From positions 1 to 30,868 of the IMG/VR virus record IMGVR_UViG_3300036651_000466: a stretch of DNA of 30,868 nt; one strand, 5' to 3'. Position 1 is the stretch's first letter, and every line of letters starts with the position of its first letter. This document shows positions 1 through 5,863 of this stretch, piece by piece. The notes beneath the pieces are model-generated. The model was not told the DNA's origin. It searched no databases and saw nothing but the letters and a program-made list of their open reading frames with translations. The DNA is from a virus. Position numbers and translations under genes: made by a program.

Positions 1-316
1 GCTCAGATAACGGGAGGTTTTTTTGATGCCGTCTACGGCCACTAAGAGGTTTTCTTAATGCTGGTGTTGTGAGTGGGTTCTTGTGACATCAGCACGGAGA
101 AAATCTCCTGGACCGGGGAACATATCGAGCTTGTGCGAGTCTTGCTTGATACCCCGGAGCATCAGCGGGAAACAACCAGTTTTTCAAGCGTACCCTCGCT
201 TTTCTGGTAAGCGGTAACCAATCCGTTCTCGCTGGCCCCCAAGGGGAATCCCACACCGGGGATTTATACGGTGAGGTGATAACCGTGCGGAAGTTTCCCA
301 GAGCTTCCGTCCGGTT
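1..316. other. Leader region upstream of the plus-strand operon
   Basis: No confident gene lies in this stretch. A frame open from the left edge stops at 43-45 and could be the tail of a gene outside the window. GGGAGG at 12-17 followed by seven T residues could be a ribosome binding site or the end of a terminator whose other arm is off the edge. Two hairpins precede the first good gene: CACCG/CGGTG with a 10-base loop near 263-282, and CGGAAG/CTTCCG near 287-309. No convincing -35/-10 pair was found, so the operon promoter may lie to the left. A chain of tiny ORFs is listed separately. Confidence 0.5.
73..210 (+). CDS. Possible 45-residue protein in the leader
   Basis: This reading frame starts with GTG immediately after a TGA and encodes a protein-like sequence containing ISWTGEHIELVRVLLDTPEH. 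It has no ribosome binding site of its own. Upstream, a 10-codon ORF (26-58) has GGGAGG eight bases before its ATG. Its TAA overlaps the ATG of a 4-codon ORF (58-72), whose TGA abuts the GTG at 73, so translation could reach this frame by re-initiation. A competing GTG frame at 83-217 (44 residues, with CESC) overlaps it and looks less natural because it is rich in Ser, Arg and Pro. No family is recognised. It may be non-coding. Confidence 0.25.
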   Translation: MGSCDISTEKISWTGEHIELVRVLLDTPEHQRETTSFSSVPSLFW

Positions 317-538
317 ATGGCTTCATCTAAGAAGTCAGGAAAGGCAGTCATAAAGATGACGTTAGACATCTTTTCAATAAGGGAAATCAACAACGGATTT
401 CTCGTAACGCTCGACGACAAGGAGAGGGTCGAAGTCTTTGTCGATACCTATACAGAGGCGCTAGACGAAGTTAGCAAGCGCCTTGTAACGCTCAAAAAGG
501 AGGCGCTGAAACCTCATAGGGAGGAAGTACATGCCTAA
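317..538 (+). CDS. Small phage protein of unknown function
   Basis: A 73-residue protein, if the ATG at 317 is used. That ATG has no clear ribosome binding site. An internal in-frame ATG at 356 has AGGAAAGG about ten bases upstream and would give a 60-residue product starting MTLDIFSIREINNGFLV, so 356 may be the true start. The core reads as alternating beta strands (GFLVTLDDKERVEVFVDTY) followed by an amphipathic helix (EALDEVSKRLVTLKKEAL), a small alpha/beta fold. It is the first well-supported gene of the plus-strand operon and overlaps the next gene by eight bases. No function is assigned. Confidence 0.65.
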   Translation: MASSKKSGKAVIKMTLDIFSIREINNGFLVTLDDKERVEVFVDTYTEALDEVSKRLVTLKKEALKPHREEVHA

Positions 539-692
539 GCTACTAGACCGCAAGGCTACGTTCGAGACGTTGAACCGGCGCTTCGATAGCTTACCAGACG
601 GTGCGTATTTCGCAGCGATGGAGGAGCACGGCTTCACTATAGACGACATTATCGAGCTTTCAGATAGCGAGGTAGAAGATGGGCAGGATTAA
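531..692 (+). CDS. 53-residue acidic hypothetical protein
   Basis: A short gene with a strong ribosome binding site, AGGGAGGAAG, ending about four bases before the ATG. It overlaps the end of the preceding gene by eight bases and the start of the following gene by fourteen, as expected for translationally coupled phage genes. The product begins MPKLLDRKATFETLNRRFDS and continues with an acidic helical C-terminal half (IDDIIELSDSEVEDGQD). No domain, cysteine cluster or membrane segment is visible. Its reality rests on the ribosome binding site, the close packing and the natural amino acid composition. Function is unknown. Confidence 0.65.
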   Translation: MPKLLDRKATFETLNRRFDSLPDGAYFAAMEEHGFTIDDIIELSDSEVEDGQD

Positions 693-885
693 ACAGGCTA
701 TTTACGCTGCAAGTGGCGTTGATGAAATCGACGTTACGCCCGAGGCACAAGACGAACTCGAATCAAAAGGCGCGGCGTTGATATTGGATTGGCAAACCTT
801 CGCCAAAGAGTACAACCCACAAGCGGCAGGGATGCCGTACAGCGGGCTGATACCAATCGACGATTACGAACCAGAAAGGGAATAG
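679..885 (+). CDS. 68-residue hypothetical protein
   Basis: The ATG at 679 is preceded by AGGTAGAAG and lies inside the last codons of the preceding gene in another frame, so the two are likely coupled. The product begins MGRIKQAIYAASGVDEIDV, has a helical middle (PEAQDELESKGAALILDWQTF) and an acidic C-terminus ending DDYEPERE. It is soluble with no cysteines and no recognisable motif. The gene is separated by twelve bases from the next gene of the operon. Function is unknown. A small early or middle phage protein is the safest description. Confidence 0.65.
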   Translation: MGRIKQAIYAASGVDEIDVTPEAQDELESKGAALILDWQTFAKEYNPQAAGMPYSGLIPIDDYEPERE

Positions 886-897
886 GGAACAGGGGGT

Positions 898-1272
898 ATG
901 AGTAGCGAAATAACTTCAGAAGATTTTGGTGAGAAGCAGTTGCACTCTCAAAAGGAGTTTGACGAGCATAAAGCGAAAGACCTCAAGAAGTATAAGGAAG
1001 AAGCAATCCGGTTTATCGAGAAAACGGAAAACTCTTTCGTGATTATCACGGCCAAGCCGATTGACTTAGATAAGTTAGACGATGGCATAAGTTTGGAAAC
1101 ACGATTGTTGAACGCGTTAGTCGGTAACATGGGCGAGTTTGCGTCCATTGTCATGGCTATCCATACAGCACCTTCAGAAATCATGCAGAGCCTCGCAAAG
1201 CAGATGCCGGAGGAAGAAATGAACCACTTACTTAAACTTGCAGAATTGGTGAAAAAAGATGTTAGAACCTAA
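898..1272 (+). CDS. 124-residue charged helical hypothetical protein
   Basis: The ATG follows a purine-rich GGGAACAGGGGG, which serves as ribosome binding site at close spacing. The N-terminal 45 residues are rich in Lys and Glu and should be helical (KEFDEHKAKDLKKYKEEAIRF). A beta-rich stretch, FVIITAKPIDL, follows, and then a hydrophobic helical region around residues 65-95 (LLNALVGNMGEFASIVMAIH). The C-terminus (MPEEEMNHLLKLAELVKK) is helical again. It overlaps the downstream nuclease gene by fourteen bases and sits with a nuclease and an OB-fold-like protein, so an accessory role in DNA metabolism is possible. That role is inferred only from position. Confidence 0.7.
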   Translation: MSSEITSEDFGEKQLHSQKEFDEHKAKDLKKYKEEAIRFIEKTENSFVIITAKPIDLDKLDDGISLETRLLNALVGNMGEFASIVMAIHTAPSEIMQSLAKQMPEEEMNHLLKLAELVKKDVRT

Positions 1273-2017
1273 GACTCTATTGCACGACTGGGTACAGTCC
1301 CTTCCCGAAAAGGAGTACCCATACCTCAGCCCGTCATCCTTGGGCGGTTGTCCTCGGGTTCACTATTGGAAACTCAAGAAGATAGCACCCACTACGCCAC
1401 CGACATCCGGCGCGCTGTTGAACTTTCAGATTGGTTTTCTATGGGAGGACCTCTGGGACAAAGCCCTCAAGTGGAAGGGTATCGAGTACAAGGCCCAGGA
1501 GAAGTTCATCGACCCGAAATATAACATTGGCGGTACTTGTGACTTCCTGGTAAAAACCGGCGACGATGAATGGGAAATCTGGGACTCAAAGACCCAAGGC
1601 TCGAAGTGGTTTTGGTACACCCAGTCCCGTATAGACAAGGGCCAGTACGACGAATTTCATGAGGAGTTCGGGTATATCGTACAGCAGCTTGTCTATATCT
1701 GGCTGGCTCGGAAAGCCGGTTACAACGTGACCAAAGCGAAGTTAGCCTATATCTCGAAGGACGATGGCATCGTAGGCAAGATAACAACGGTCTACCTGAC
1801 ACCGGAACTAGAGCGGCTAATGCTCGACCGCATTAACTATATGAATGATTGCCTCAAGAATGAGGTGCTGCCGAAGTGCGAATGTGAGAACTGGAAGATT
1901 GGCTATTGCGGCTATGGGAATCCGCTCACACGAGAACTGAGTAGAACGAAGAAGATGGTAAACACCGATTGCTGCCCCAACAGCACACTAACGGTGGAGA
2001 AATGGAGAAGCGAATGA
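1259..2017 (+). CDS. Cas4/RecB-like PD-(D/E)XK nuclease, possibly iron-sulfur
   Basis: A 252-residue protein with the layout of phage Cas4/RecB-type exonucleases, which trim DNA ends in recombination or replication. GGTCDFLV supplies the first metal ligand (D95). EWEIWDSKT supplies the (D/E)-x-K core (D109, K111, possibly E106). QQLVYIWLARKAG at 142-154 matches the conserved Q-x-x-x-Y helix. Cys31 in SSLGGCPR and the cluster C207, C209 and C217 near the C-terminus are placed like the four cysteines that bind an Fe4S4 cluster in Cas4 and AddB. That binding is inferred from spacing. The start overlaps the upstream gene by fourteen bases, and the stop is nested with the start of an OB-fold-like protein at 2014. 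No CRISPR array or other cas gene is present, so a phage recombination role is more likely than spacer acquisition. Confidence 0.82.
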   Translation: MLEPKTLLHDWVQSLPEKEYPYLSPSSLGGCPRVHYWKLKKIAPTTPPTSGALLNFQIGFLWEDLWDKALKWKGIEYKAQEKFIDPKYNIGGTCDFLVKTGDDEWEIWDSKTQGSKWFWYTQSRIDKGQYDEFHEEFGYIVQQLVYIWLARKAGYNVTKAKLAYISKDDGIVGKITTVYLTPELERLMLDRINYMNDCLKNEVLPKCECENWKIGYCGYGNPLTRELSRTKKMVNTDCCPNSTLTVEKWRSE

Positions 2018-2463
2018 CATACACGATTTCAGACGTAGGGAGCGTGAACGAGTACCAGAGCAAGTACGGTCCTATGAAGAACTATAACGTTAAGTTCAAC
2101 GAAACGGGCGATACCATCGTTCAGTGGTCGAAGAAGGCCAGCAGCCCCGCACCGCAAGTCGGGGACGTGCTTGAAGGCACTATCGACATGAGCGGCGAGT
2201 ACGGTCCGAAGTTCAAGCAGGATTACCAGGCCAAAGACGCACCCGTTAAAGGCGCGAAGGTTGACCCCCACACCATGTACGTGGCCTACGCCAAAGACAT
2301 TGTGGTGGCGCTCCTACCGGACGACCCGACTACCGATGAATTCAAGACTAAGTTTGAGAAGGCGTTGTCTTATGTACGAGCTGGTGCAGCCGTACTAGAA
2401 AAGACCCCGGAACAGCGTAATACCGAAAACGTAGCTAAGACATTTGGCGACGGAGGATTCTAG
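2014..2463 (+). CDS. OB-fold-like, putative single-stranded DNA-binding protein
   Basis: The frame is open from 1969, but the ATG at 2014 is preferred. It overlaps the nuclease stop as ATGA and has GGAGAAG six bases upstream. The 149-residue product starts MTYTISDVGSVNEYQSKYGP. Its first 75 residues show short strands with paired Lys-Tyr-Gly and Tyr-Gly-Pro-Lys turns (SKYGPMKNY, GEYGPKFKQ) and WSKK, a pattern of OB-fold nucleic-acid-binding proteins in phages. The C-terminal half is helical and lacks the acidic tail typical of bacterial SSB. Coupling to a nuclease supports a single-strand binding or recombination-accessory role. The fold is judged by eye and could be wrong. Confidence 0.6.
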   Translation: MTYTISDVGSVNEYQSKYGPMKNYNVKFNETGDTIVQWSKKASSPAPQVGDVLEGTIDMSGEYGPKFKQDYQAKDAPVKGAKVDPHTMYVAYAKDIVVALLPDDPTTDEFKTKFEKALSYVRAGAAVLEKTPEQRNTENVAKTFGDGGF

Positions 2464-2520
2464 CCTATGGAGTAAACCAGAAAGGTACCGCACATTACAC
2501 AATCTAAGAGGGGCAAAAAG

Positions 2521-3135
2521 ATGCAGTTATTTAAAAACCAGTCAGACGAAGAAGAACTGAACGAACGGATTAACGAACTTGAGGCTCAAGCAGAGCGCAT
2601 GTATAACGCGCATCAGCGTACCGTCCAAAAGCTCAACGACGAAATAAACCAGCTTAAAAGCCTAGAGTATTCGCACGCGGATAACATACGGAGGGAGCAC
2701 GAGCTCGACGAGCGTGAGCGTGACCTCAACCGGCGCGTTGATGCGTTCGCAACCGCGCAAGAAGCCGACGAAAGAGTCAGGGACGTTAAACACGAAAGCC
2801 GCACCGCCCGTCTCGATGAGCGTGAGAAATCTATTTATGAGCGTGAATGCCAACTCAAGGAACGAGAAAGCAAAGTAGCAGACGCGGAAACCGATAAGGA
2901 AAATGCGAACTTGCTCAGCGGTTACGCCAACGGTTATGCAGAAGGACACCGCGATGGGGTTGCATCCATGCGGACAGTTATTGATAAAGCCCACGAGCTT
3001 TTGAAAGTCCATGCGATTGGCGTTCACCTTCCAAAGACCGCTACCGAGGACGAAGAAAACCCGTTAGCAGTAGCCTACGGTGAACTCGGAGCAAATCTCG
3101 TACAACGATTAGTCGGTGAATCCGAAGAAGAATAA
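2521..3135 (+). CDS. Coiled-coil hypothetical protein
   Basis: A 204-residue protein with AAGAGGGG as ribosome binding site eight bases upstream. Residues 8 to about 130 form an almost unbroken, highly charged coiled coil (ELNERINELEAQAERM, then ELDERERDLNRRVDAF). The repeated LDERE/LKERE blocks suggest internal duplication of heptads. A Gly-rich hinge, SGYANGYAEGHRDGV, follows at about 139-153, then a helical C-terminus ending in EESEEE-like acidic residues. There is no membrane segment or catalytic motif. Such proteins often act as structural or assembly scaffolds, but nothing here identifies a partner. Confidence 0.75.
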   Translation: MQLFKNQSDEEELNERINELEAQAERMYNAHQRTVQKLNDEINQLKSLEYSHADNIRREHELDERERDLNRRVDAFATAQEADERVRDVKHESRTARLDEREKSIYERECQLKERESKVADAETDKENANLLSGYANGYAEGHRDGVASMRTVIDKAHELLKVHAIGVHLPKTATEDEENPLAVAYGELGANLVQRLVGESEEE

Positions 3136-3157
3136 ATCCTACAAGGGGAATTACATT

Positions 3158-3904
3158 ATGGCTAAAGTAACAGATAAAGCGTTTCCGTCGAACGTTATAC
3201 AAGAAACGGCGGATTATAGCATCTTCAAAAGACTACCGGGTAACCGCGTGGTTCACGAAGGAATGGTTAAGAGCCTCATGGAATCTTTCGGTGAGAAGCC
3301 TCAGTTGAGGGTAGCTCGACCACTCCTGTTAAACGAGAAGTACCAAATCATTGACGGGCAGCACCGTAAAGAAGCGTCAGAGCGCATGGGTGTCTCTGTC
3401 TACTACATGGTAGTACCCGGCTTGACTATCGCAGACACGCGGCTGTTGAACGCGCTCCAAAAGAGCTGGACGTTGACCGACTTCGCGGAAAGCTTTGCGA
3501 GTACCGGAGAAGCTGATTACATACGGTTCCTGGAACTCCGCAAAGAGTTTCCGCTACCGCCTGCTATGATGCTGCATTACACCACGGCTGAGGGTGAGTA
3601 CTCACAGGCTCGACAGAAATTCCGCATCGGAATGTACGAGCCGCAAGACGAGGACATAACAATGTCATACCTGAACGACCTCAAATCGTTCCAGCCGTAT
3701 CTGGCACAGTGGTACGAACAAGCCTTCGCTATGGCAGCGCTGCACTTGTTCCGCCACAAAGACTACGACCACGAACGGATGCTTCGGAAGCTCGACACCG
3801 TAGGCCAGCTTACGCACCGCAGCGGTTCAGCAGATTACATCCGTGACCTTGAAACGGTCTACAACAAGAACGTGCCTATGGGCAACCACGTGAGGTTCAT
3901 CTAA
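3158..3904 (+). CDS. ParB/Srx-like nuclease-domain phage protein
   Basis: The start at 3158 is chosen over an in-frame upstream ATG at 3116 because AAGGGG lies nine bases before it and the upstream ATG falls inside the preceding gene. The 248-residue product carries the ParB/sulfiredoxin-like core: VHEGMVKSLMESF, then YQIIDGQHRKEASERMGV at about 62-79. The DGQHR box (66-70) corresponds to the conserved nucleotide-binding G-x-H-R of ParB-like proteins. The remaining 150 residues are helical and unlike chromosomal ParB. There is no ParA or parS-like repeat nearby, so partition is not indicated. DNA or nucleotide processing in phage replication is more likely. Confidence 0.8.
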   Translation: MAKVTDKAFPSNVIQETADYSIFKRLPGNRVVHEGMVKSLMESFGEKPQLRVARPLLLNEKYQIIDGQHRKEASERMGVSVYYMVVPGLTIADTRLLNALQKSWTLTDFAESFASTGEADYIRFLELRKEFPLPPAMMLHYTTAEGEYSQARQKFRIGMYEPQDEDITMSYLNDLKSFQPYLAQWYEQAFAMAALHLFRHKDYDHERMLRKLDTVGQLTHRSGSADYIRDLETVYNKNVPMGNHVRFI

Positions 3905-3905
3905 G

Positions 3906-4271
3906 ATGCCGAAGCTTTCATTCAGCGCTCAACTGTTAAAGGTTACCTCAAAGGTAGACCGCACCCTCAACCTGACCCTGAACACTCAGGAGATGGGCGA
4001 TGACGCCGGGAAGCTTACGAACCTAACGGGACAACAGTTAAACATACTGTTCGTGGGAGCTGATGAGGGCTTCAAAGAGGAGGACATCCCGGAGACACCG
4101 TTAATAGAGGAAGATGGCGGGTTAAGCCCGTCCCGAAGGCAGCGGAGCATCCTGTTCAAGATATGGGAAGCCAAGGGTAAGCCGATGGAAAACTTCGAGG
4201 TCTATTACCGCTTCAGGATGTCCAAGAACGAACACATGCTCAAAGACGAGCTAGATAACCTGACACTTTAA
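3906..4271 (+). CDS. 121-residue phage hypothetical protein
   Basis: The ATG is one base after the stop of the ParB-like gene, with a GAGG about eleven bases upstream. The product begins MPKLSFSAQLLKVTSKVDRT and has a beta-rich N-terminal half (LNLTLNTQEM, QQLNILFVGA). An acidic linker, EGFKEEDIPETPLIEEDGG, follows, then a basic helical half with RRQRSILFKIWEAKGKP and FEVYYRFRMSK. The SILFKIWE and VYYRFRM pairing recalls phage proteins found next to single-strand-annealing or replication genes, but no family is named with confidence. It closes the first block of the operon, since the next 230 bases are largely non-coding. Confidence 0.7.
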   Translation: MPKLSFSAQLLKVTSKVDRTLNLTLNTQEMGDDAGKLTNLTGQQLNILFVGADEGFKEEDIPETPLIEEDGGLSPSRRQRSILFKIWEAKGKPMENFEVYYRFRMSKNEHMLKDELDNLTL

Positions 4272-4345
4272 CAGCCTGGGTGTGGCCTGACGTTAGATAG
4301 GGCCTGCGTAGAAGCGAGGAACAATCGATTCTCCTTCGAGGGGAT

Positions 4346-4492
4346 ATGGGGGATTTGCTGACTGCCTTTCCTGACACGATTGTACCTACGGCCCAGGAAC
4401 ACAATTTGGGGAGCTATTACGGTGTAGTCGCTGAGTCCACCGCGCTGGCTCCAACTGGGGGGAATAACCACCACGGCTGCCCCCCAGTCTAA
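4346..4492 (+). CDS. Possible 48-residue protein in an intercistronic gap
   Basis: This ORF lies in the gap between two firm genes. GAGGGG ends about three bases before the ATG, which is a short but usable spacing. The product begins MGDLLTAFPDTIVPTAQEHN and ends NHHGCPPV. It has natural composition and possible metal ligands (HH, C), but no recognisable motif. Its last third coincides with a strong hairpin (4454-4488) that could be the main reason this DNA is kept, in which case the ORF is accidental. The rest of the gap (4272-4345) shows only a weak imperfect hairpin around AATCGATT. Confidence 0.35.
   Translation: MGDLLTAFPDTIVPTAQEHNLGSYYGVVAESTALAPTGGNNHHGCPPV
4454..4488 (+). promoter_or_regulatory. 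Strong intercistronic RNA hairpin
   Basis: ACTGGGGGG at 4454-4462 pairs perfectly with CCCCCCAGT at 4480-4488, a nine-base-pair stem with a 17-base loop. It ends about twelve bases before the ribosome binding site of the gene at 4510. No T-run follows on either strand, so it does not look like a standard intrinsic terminator. A role in mRNA processing, stability or translation of the downstream gene is inferred. Confidence 0.7.
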
Positions 4493-4509
4493 GGGATTTG
4501 AGAGGATAT

Positions 4510-4746
4510 ATGGTTGAGTTTGATATATGGGCTCCTAGATGGCACGATAGAACGCTCCTGCTAGCAGCCTGGAAAGTCGGGGAGAAAAACAAGGTAACCG
4601 TGAAAGACCCACGCCTTCCGGTACCGCTTTATATAACCGGGGAAAAGGCTAATGCCTACCCCATAGAATACTTGAAGGCCAAGAACGGCCACAAGTTCCA
4701 AGTACGCGCCGTTCCTATCAACGACTTCACCACGGAGCCGCTGTAG
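4510..4746 (+). CDS. 78-residue hypothetical protein
   Basis: The ATG at 4510 is preferred over an in-frame TTG at 4498, because AGAGG sits just before the ATG at good spacing and would be inside the gene otherwise. The product begins MVEFDIWAPRWHDRTLLLAA and is beta-rich with many Lys residues (KVGEKNKVTVKDPRLPVPLY, KNGHKFQVRAVPI). It looks like a small soluble domain with an aromatic N-terminus. No family is recognised. It precedes the NinG-like gene, whose GTG overlaps its TAG, so the two are probably co-translated. Confidence 0.7.
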   Translation: MVEFDIWAPRWHDRTLLLAAWKVGEKNKVTVKDPRLPVPLYITGEKANAYPIEYLKAKNGHKFQVRAVPINDFTTEPL

Positions 4747-5120
4747 TGGCAGGCATCAAGCTCGACCGGGCAGACAGCCTGTTCAGCTTATGGATAAGGA
4801 CGAGAGACAAATGGACCTGTCAACGATGCGGAAAGTATTATGAACCACCTACACAAGCCTTACATTGTTCGCACTTCCAAGGGCGGGGGAAGGAAGCCAC
4901 GCGCTTCGAGCCCCTTAACGCCGATGCTATGTGTTATGGATGCCACAGGTACTTCACCGCGCATCCGGGAGAGCACTACGCCTGGCAGCTTACCAGGAAG
5001 GGTGCGGCGACGGTCGATAAGATTATTGTCCTCAGTAACAGTTACAAGAAGAAAGACCGTAAGTTAGAAGCGTTGTATTGGAAGCAACGCCTGCTGGATG
5101 ATTTCAATGTCAAAGGATAA
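4746..5120 (+). CDS. NinG-like / HNH-family recombination nuclease
   Basis: A 124-residue protein starting with GTG that overlaps the preceding stop (TAGTG). It carries two zinc-binding pairs, C25-x2-C28 (WTCQRCGK) and C63-x2-C66-H67 (MCYGCHR). These flank HCSHFQGRGKEATRFEPLNAD at 40-60, the His-rich HNH core of lambda NinG/Rap-like proteins, including the R-F-x-x-x-N-A-D segment. Lambda NinG (Rap) acts on branched recombination intermediates such as Holliday junctions, and a similar role with the upstream nuclease and OB-fold-like protein is reasonable. A generic HNH endonuclease is the alternative. The length is shorter than lambda NinG (about 200 residues), so only the core is present. Confidence 0.8.
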   Translation: MAGIKLDRADSLFSLWIRTRDKWTCQRCGKYYEPPTQALHCSHFQGRGKEATRFEPLNADAMCYGCHRYFTAHPGEHYAWQLTRKGAATVDKIIVLSNSYKKKDRKLEALYWKQRLLDDFNVKG

Positions 5121-5364
5121 ACACGAGCATGAGTTCAAAGAAATACAGCTTATACGAATTACTCAAGTACAGACCAACTATAAAGGCACGTCTGGTGACA
5201 AAGCGCTGCTGGTGCGGGCATGTAAGTGTTCCAAGTACAAGGCCATCGAATACGGAGGTTTTACCGACATGGTGAAGTTTGGCAAGAAACTAAAGGGAGT
5301 AACCACTCAAGAGGAGGGGGAGGATGAGGGCAATACAAGTACCGAGGAATCTGGTACGGAATGA
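5107..5364 (+). CDS. 85-residue hypothetical protein, possible zinc site
   Basis: Two in-frame starts exist, at 5098 and 5107. The second has GGAT about eight bases upstream and is chosen, though both signals are weak and the gene overlaps the end of the NinG-like gene. The product begins MSKDKHEHEFKEIQLIRITQ. The H-x-H near the N-terminus (H6, H8) and C-x-C at 39-41 (ACKCSKY) could together bind a metal ion, which is inference. The last 20 residues are acidic and low-complexity (EEGEDEGNTSTEESGTE), and that DNA also holds the strong ribosome binding site of the next gene. Function is unknown. Confidence 0.6.
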   Translation: MSKDKHEHEFKEIQLIRITQVQTNYKGTSGDKALLVRACKCSKYKAIEYGGFTDMVKFGKKLKGVTTQEEGEDEGNTSTEESGTE

Positions 5365-5530
5365 GGTGGTCTGGGTAAAAGAAGGTGTCTATATCCTTGA
5401 ACGTGTAACCGCACGAGGGTATCTGGTCCGGGTCAATAAAGAGAAGTATAACAAGCGTCGCCTGCTGGCGATAATACCCTTCGAGGAGGGGGTTCTCATT
5501 GAAAAAGTCGAACAACCAACCGCCGTATAA
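5324..5530 (+). CDS. 68-residue basic beta-rich hypothetical protein
   Basis: The ATG is preceded by GAGGAGG at ideal spacing, and the gene overlaps the previous one by 41 bases in another frame. The product begins MRAIQVPRNLVRNEVVWVKE and reads as a run of short strands (GVYILERVTARGYLVRVNKE), ending with PFEEGVLIEKVEQPTAV. It resembles small SH3- or Kyrpides-type beta-barrel proteins in composition only. No family is recognised. The unusually purine-rich overlap means that the acidic tail of the upstream protein may be a by-product of this ribosome binding site. Confidence 0.65.
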   Translation: MRAIQVPRNLVRNEVVWVKEGVYILERVTARGYLVRVNKEKYNKRRLLAIIPFEEGVLIEKVEQPTAV

Positions 5531-5723
5531 GCCTGTCATGCGCGTCGTGGAGATGCCTGAGACTGATTGGAAGTGGCTCACCGGATGGATGAAAGAGCTG
5601 CTGAAGTCTATCGGTATGGACGAGCTGCATCCTGACGTGCTCCGCTTGGGTGCAATTTTACGTGTACTCGAAGCTTCGCAACGGGCTACAGTAGATAAAG
5701 ATAAGGGAGACGAGCAAGCCTAG
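5499..5723 (+). CDS. 74-residue hypothetical protein with TTG start
   Basis: The start is a TTG, chosen because GAGGAGGGGG lies seven bases upstream and the first in-frame ATG would cut away conserved-looking sequence. It overlaps the preceding gene by 32 bases. The product begins MKKSNNQPPYKPVMRVVEMP, then has an aromatic amphipathic region (DWKWLTGWMKELLKSIGM) and helices (PDVLRLGAILRVLEASQRA), and ends with charged residues. It could be a small helical regulator or membrane-surface-associated protein. No family is recognised. Its stop TAG overlaps the GTG of the next small gene. Confidence 0.65.
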   Translation: MKKSNNQPPYKPVMRVVEMPETDWKWLTGWMKELLKSIGMDELHPDVLRLGAILRVLEASQRATVDKDKGDEQA

Positions 5724-5863
5724 TGCTTGTGCCAATGGATAGCATCCTTGAATCTTGGAGTTTTGGCTGGGAAGATATGCCGCTGAAGTTTCACGGCAAG
5801 CGGGTGAAGAAACACCGCAAACCTAAACCAAGAGAGATAGTCCAACTGAGCCTATTCAAATGA
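5723..5863 (+). CDS. 46-residue basic protein with C-terminal sliding-clamp-binding motif
   Basis: The GTG at 5723 overlaps the upstream TAG, and the stop at 5861-5863 overlaps the ATG of the glycosyltransferase (ATGA), so the ORF is packed on both sides. An ATG at 5735 would shorten it to 42 residues but has no ribosome binding site. The N-terminal half contains SILESWSFGWEDMPLKFHGK, the middle is strongly basic (KRVKKHRKPKPRE), and the protein ends IVQLSLFK. QLSLF matches the known bacterial beta-clamp-binding consensus QL[S/D]LF, usually found on flexible tails of clamp partners. A role as host-clamp recruiter or replication inhibitor is inferred. Chance occurrence cannot be excluded in so short an ORF. 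Confidence 0.6.
   Translation: MLVPMDSILESWSFGWEDMPLKFHGKRVKKHRKPKPREIVQLSLFK

Noticed and set aside
1-316. Possible tRNA or small RNA gene in the leader
   Set aside because: No T-arm consensus or cloverleaf was found on either strand. Only short local hairpins are visible.
184-420. Minus-strand ORF of 78 codons at the left end
   Set aside because: It overlaps the start of a better plus-strand gene, has no ribosome binding site, and has a composition (Arg, Pro, Gly, Ser) typical of random frames.
3116-3157. Longer version of the ParB-like protein starting at 3116
   Set aside because: The 14 extra codons lie in the end of the coiled-coil gene and lack a ribosome binding site, whereas AAGGGG is well placed for the ATG at 3158.
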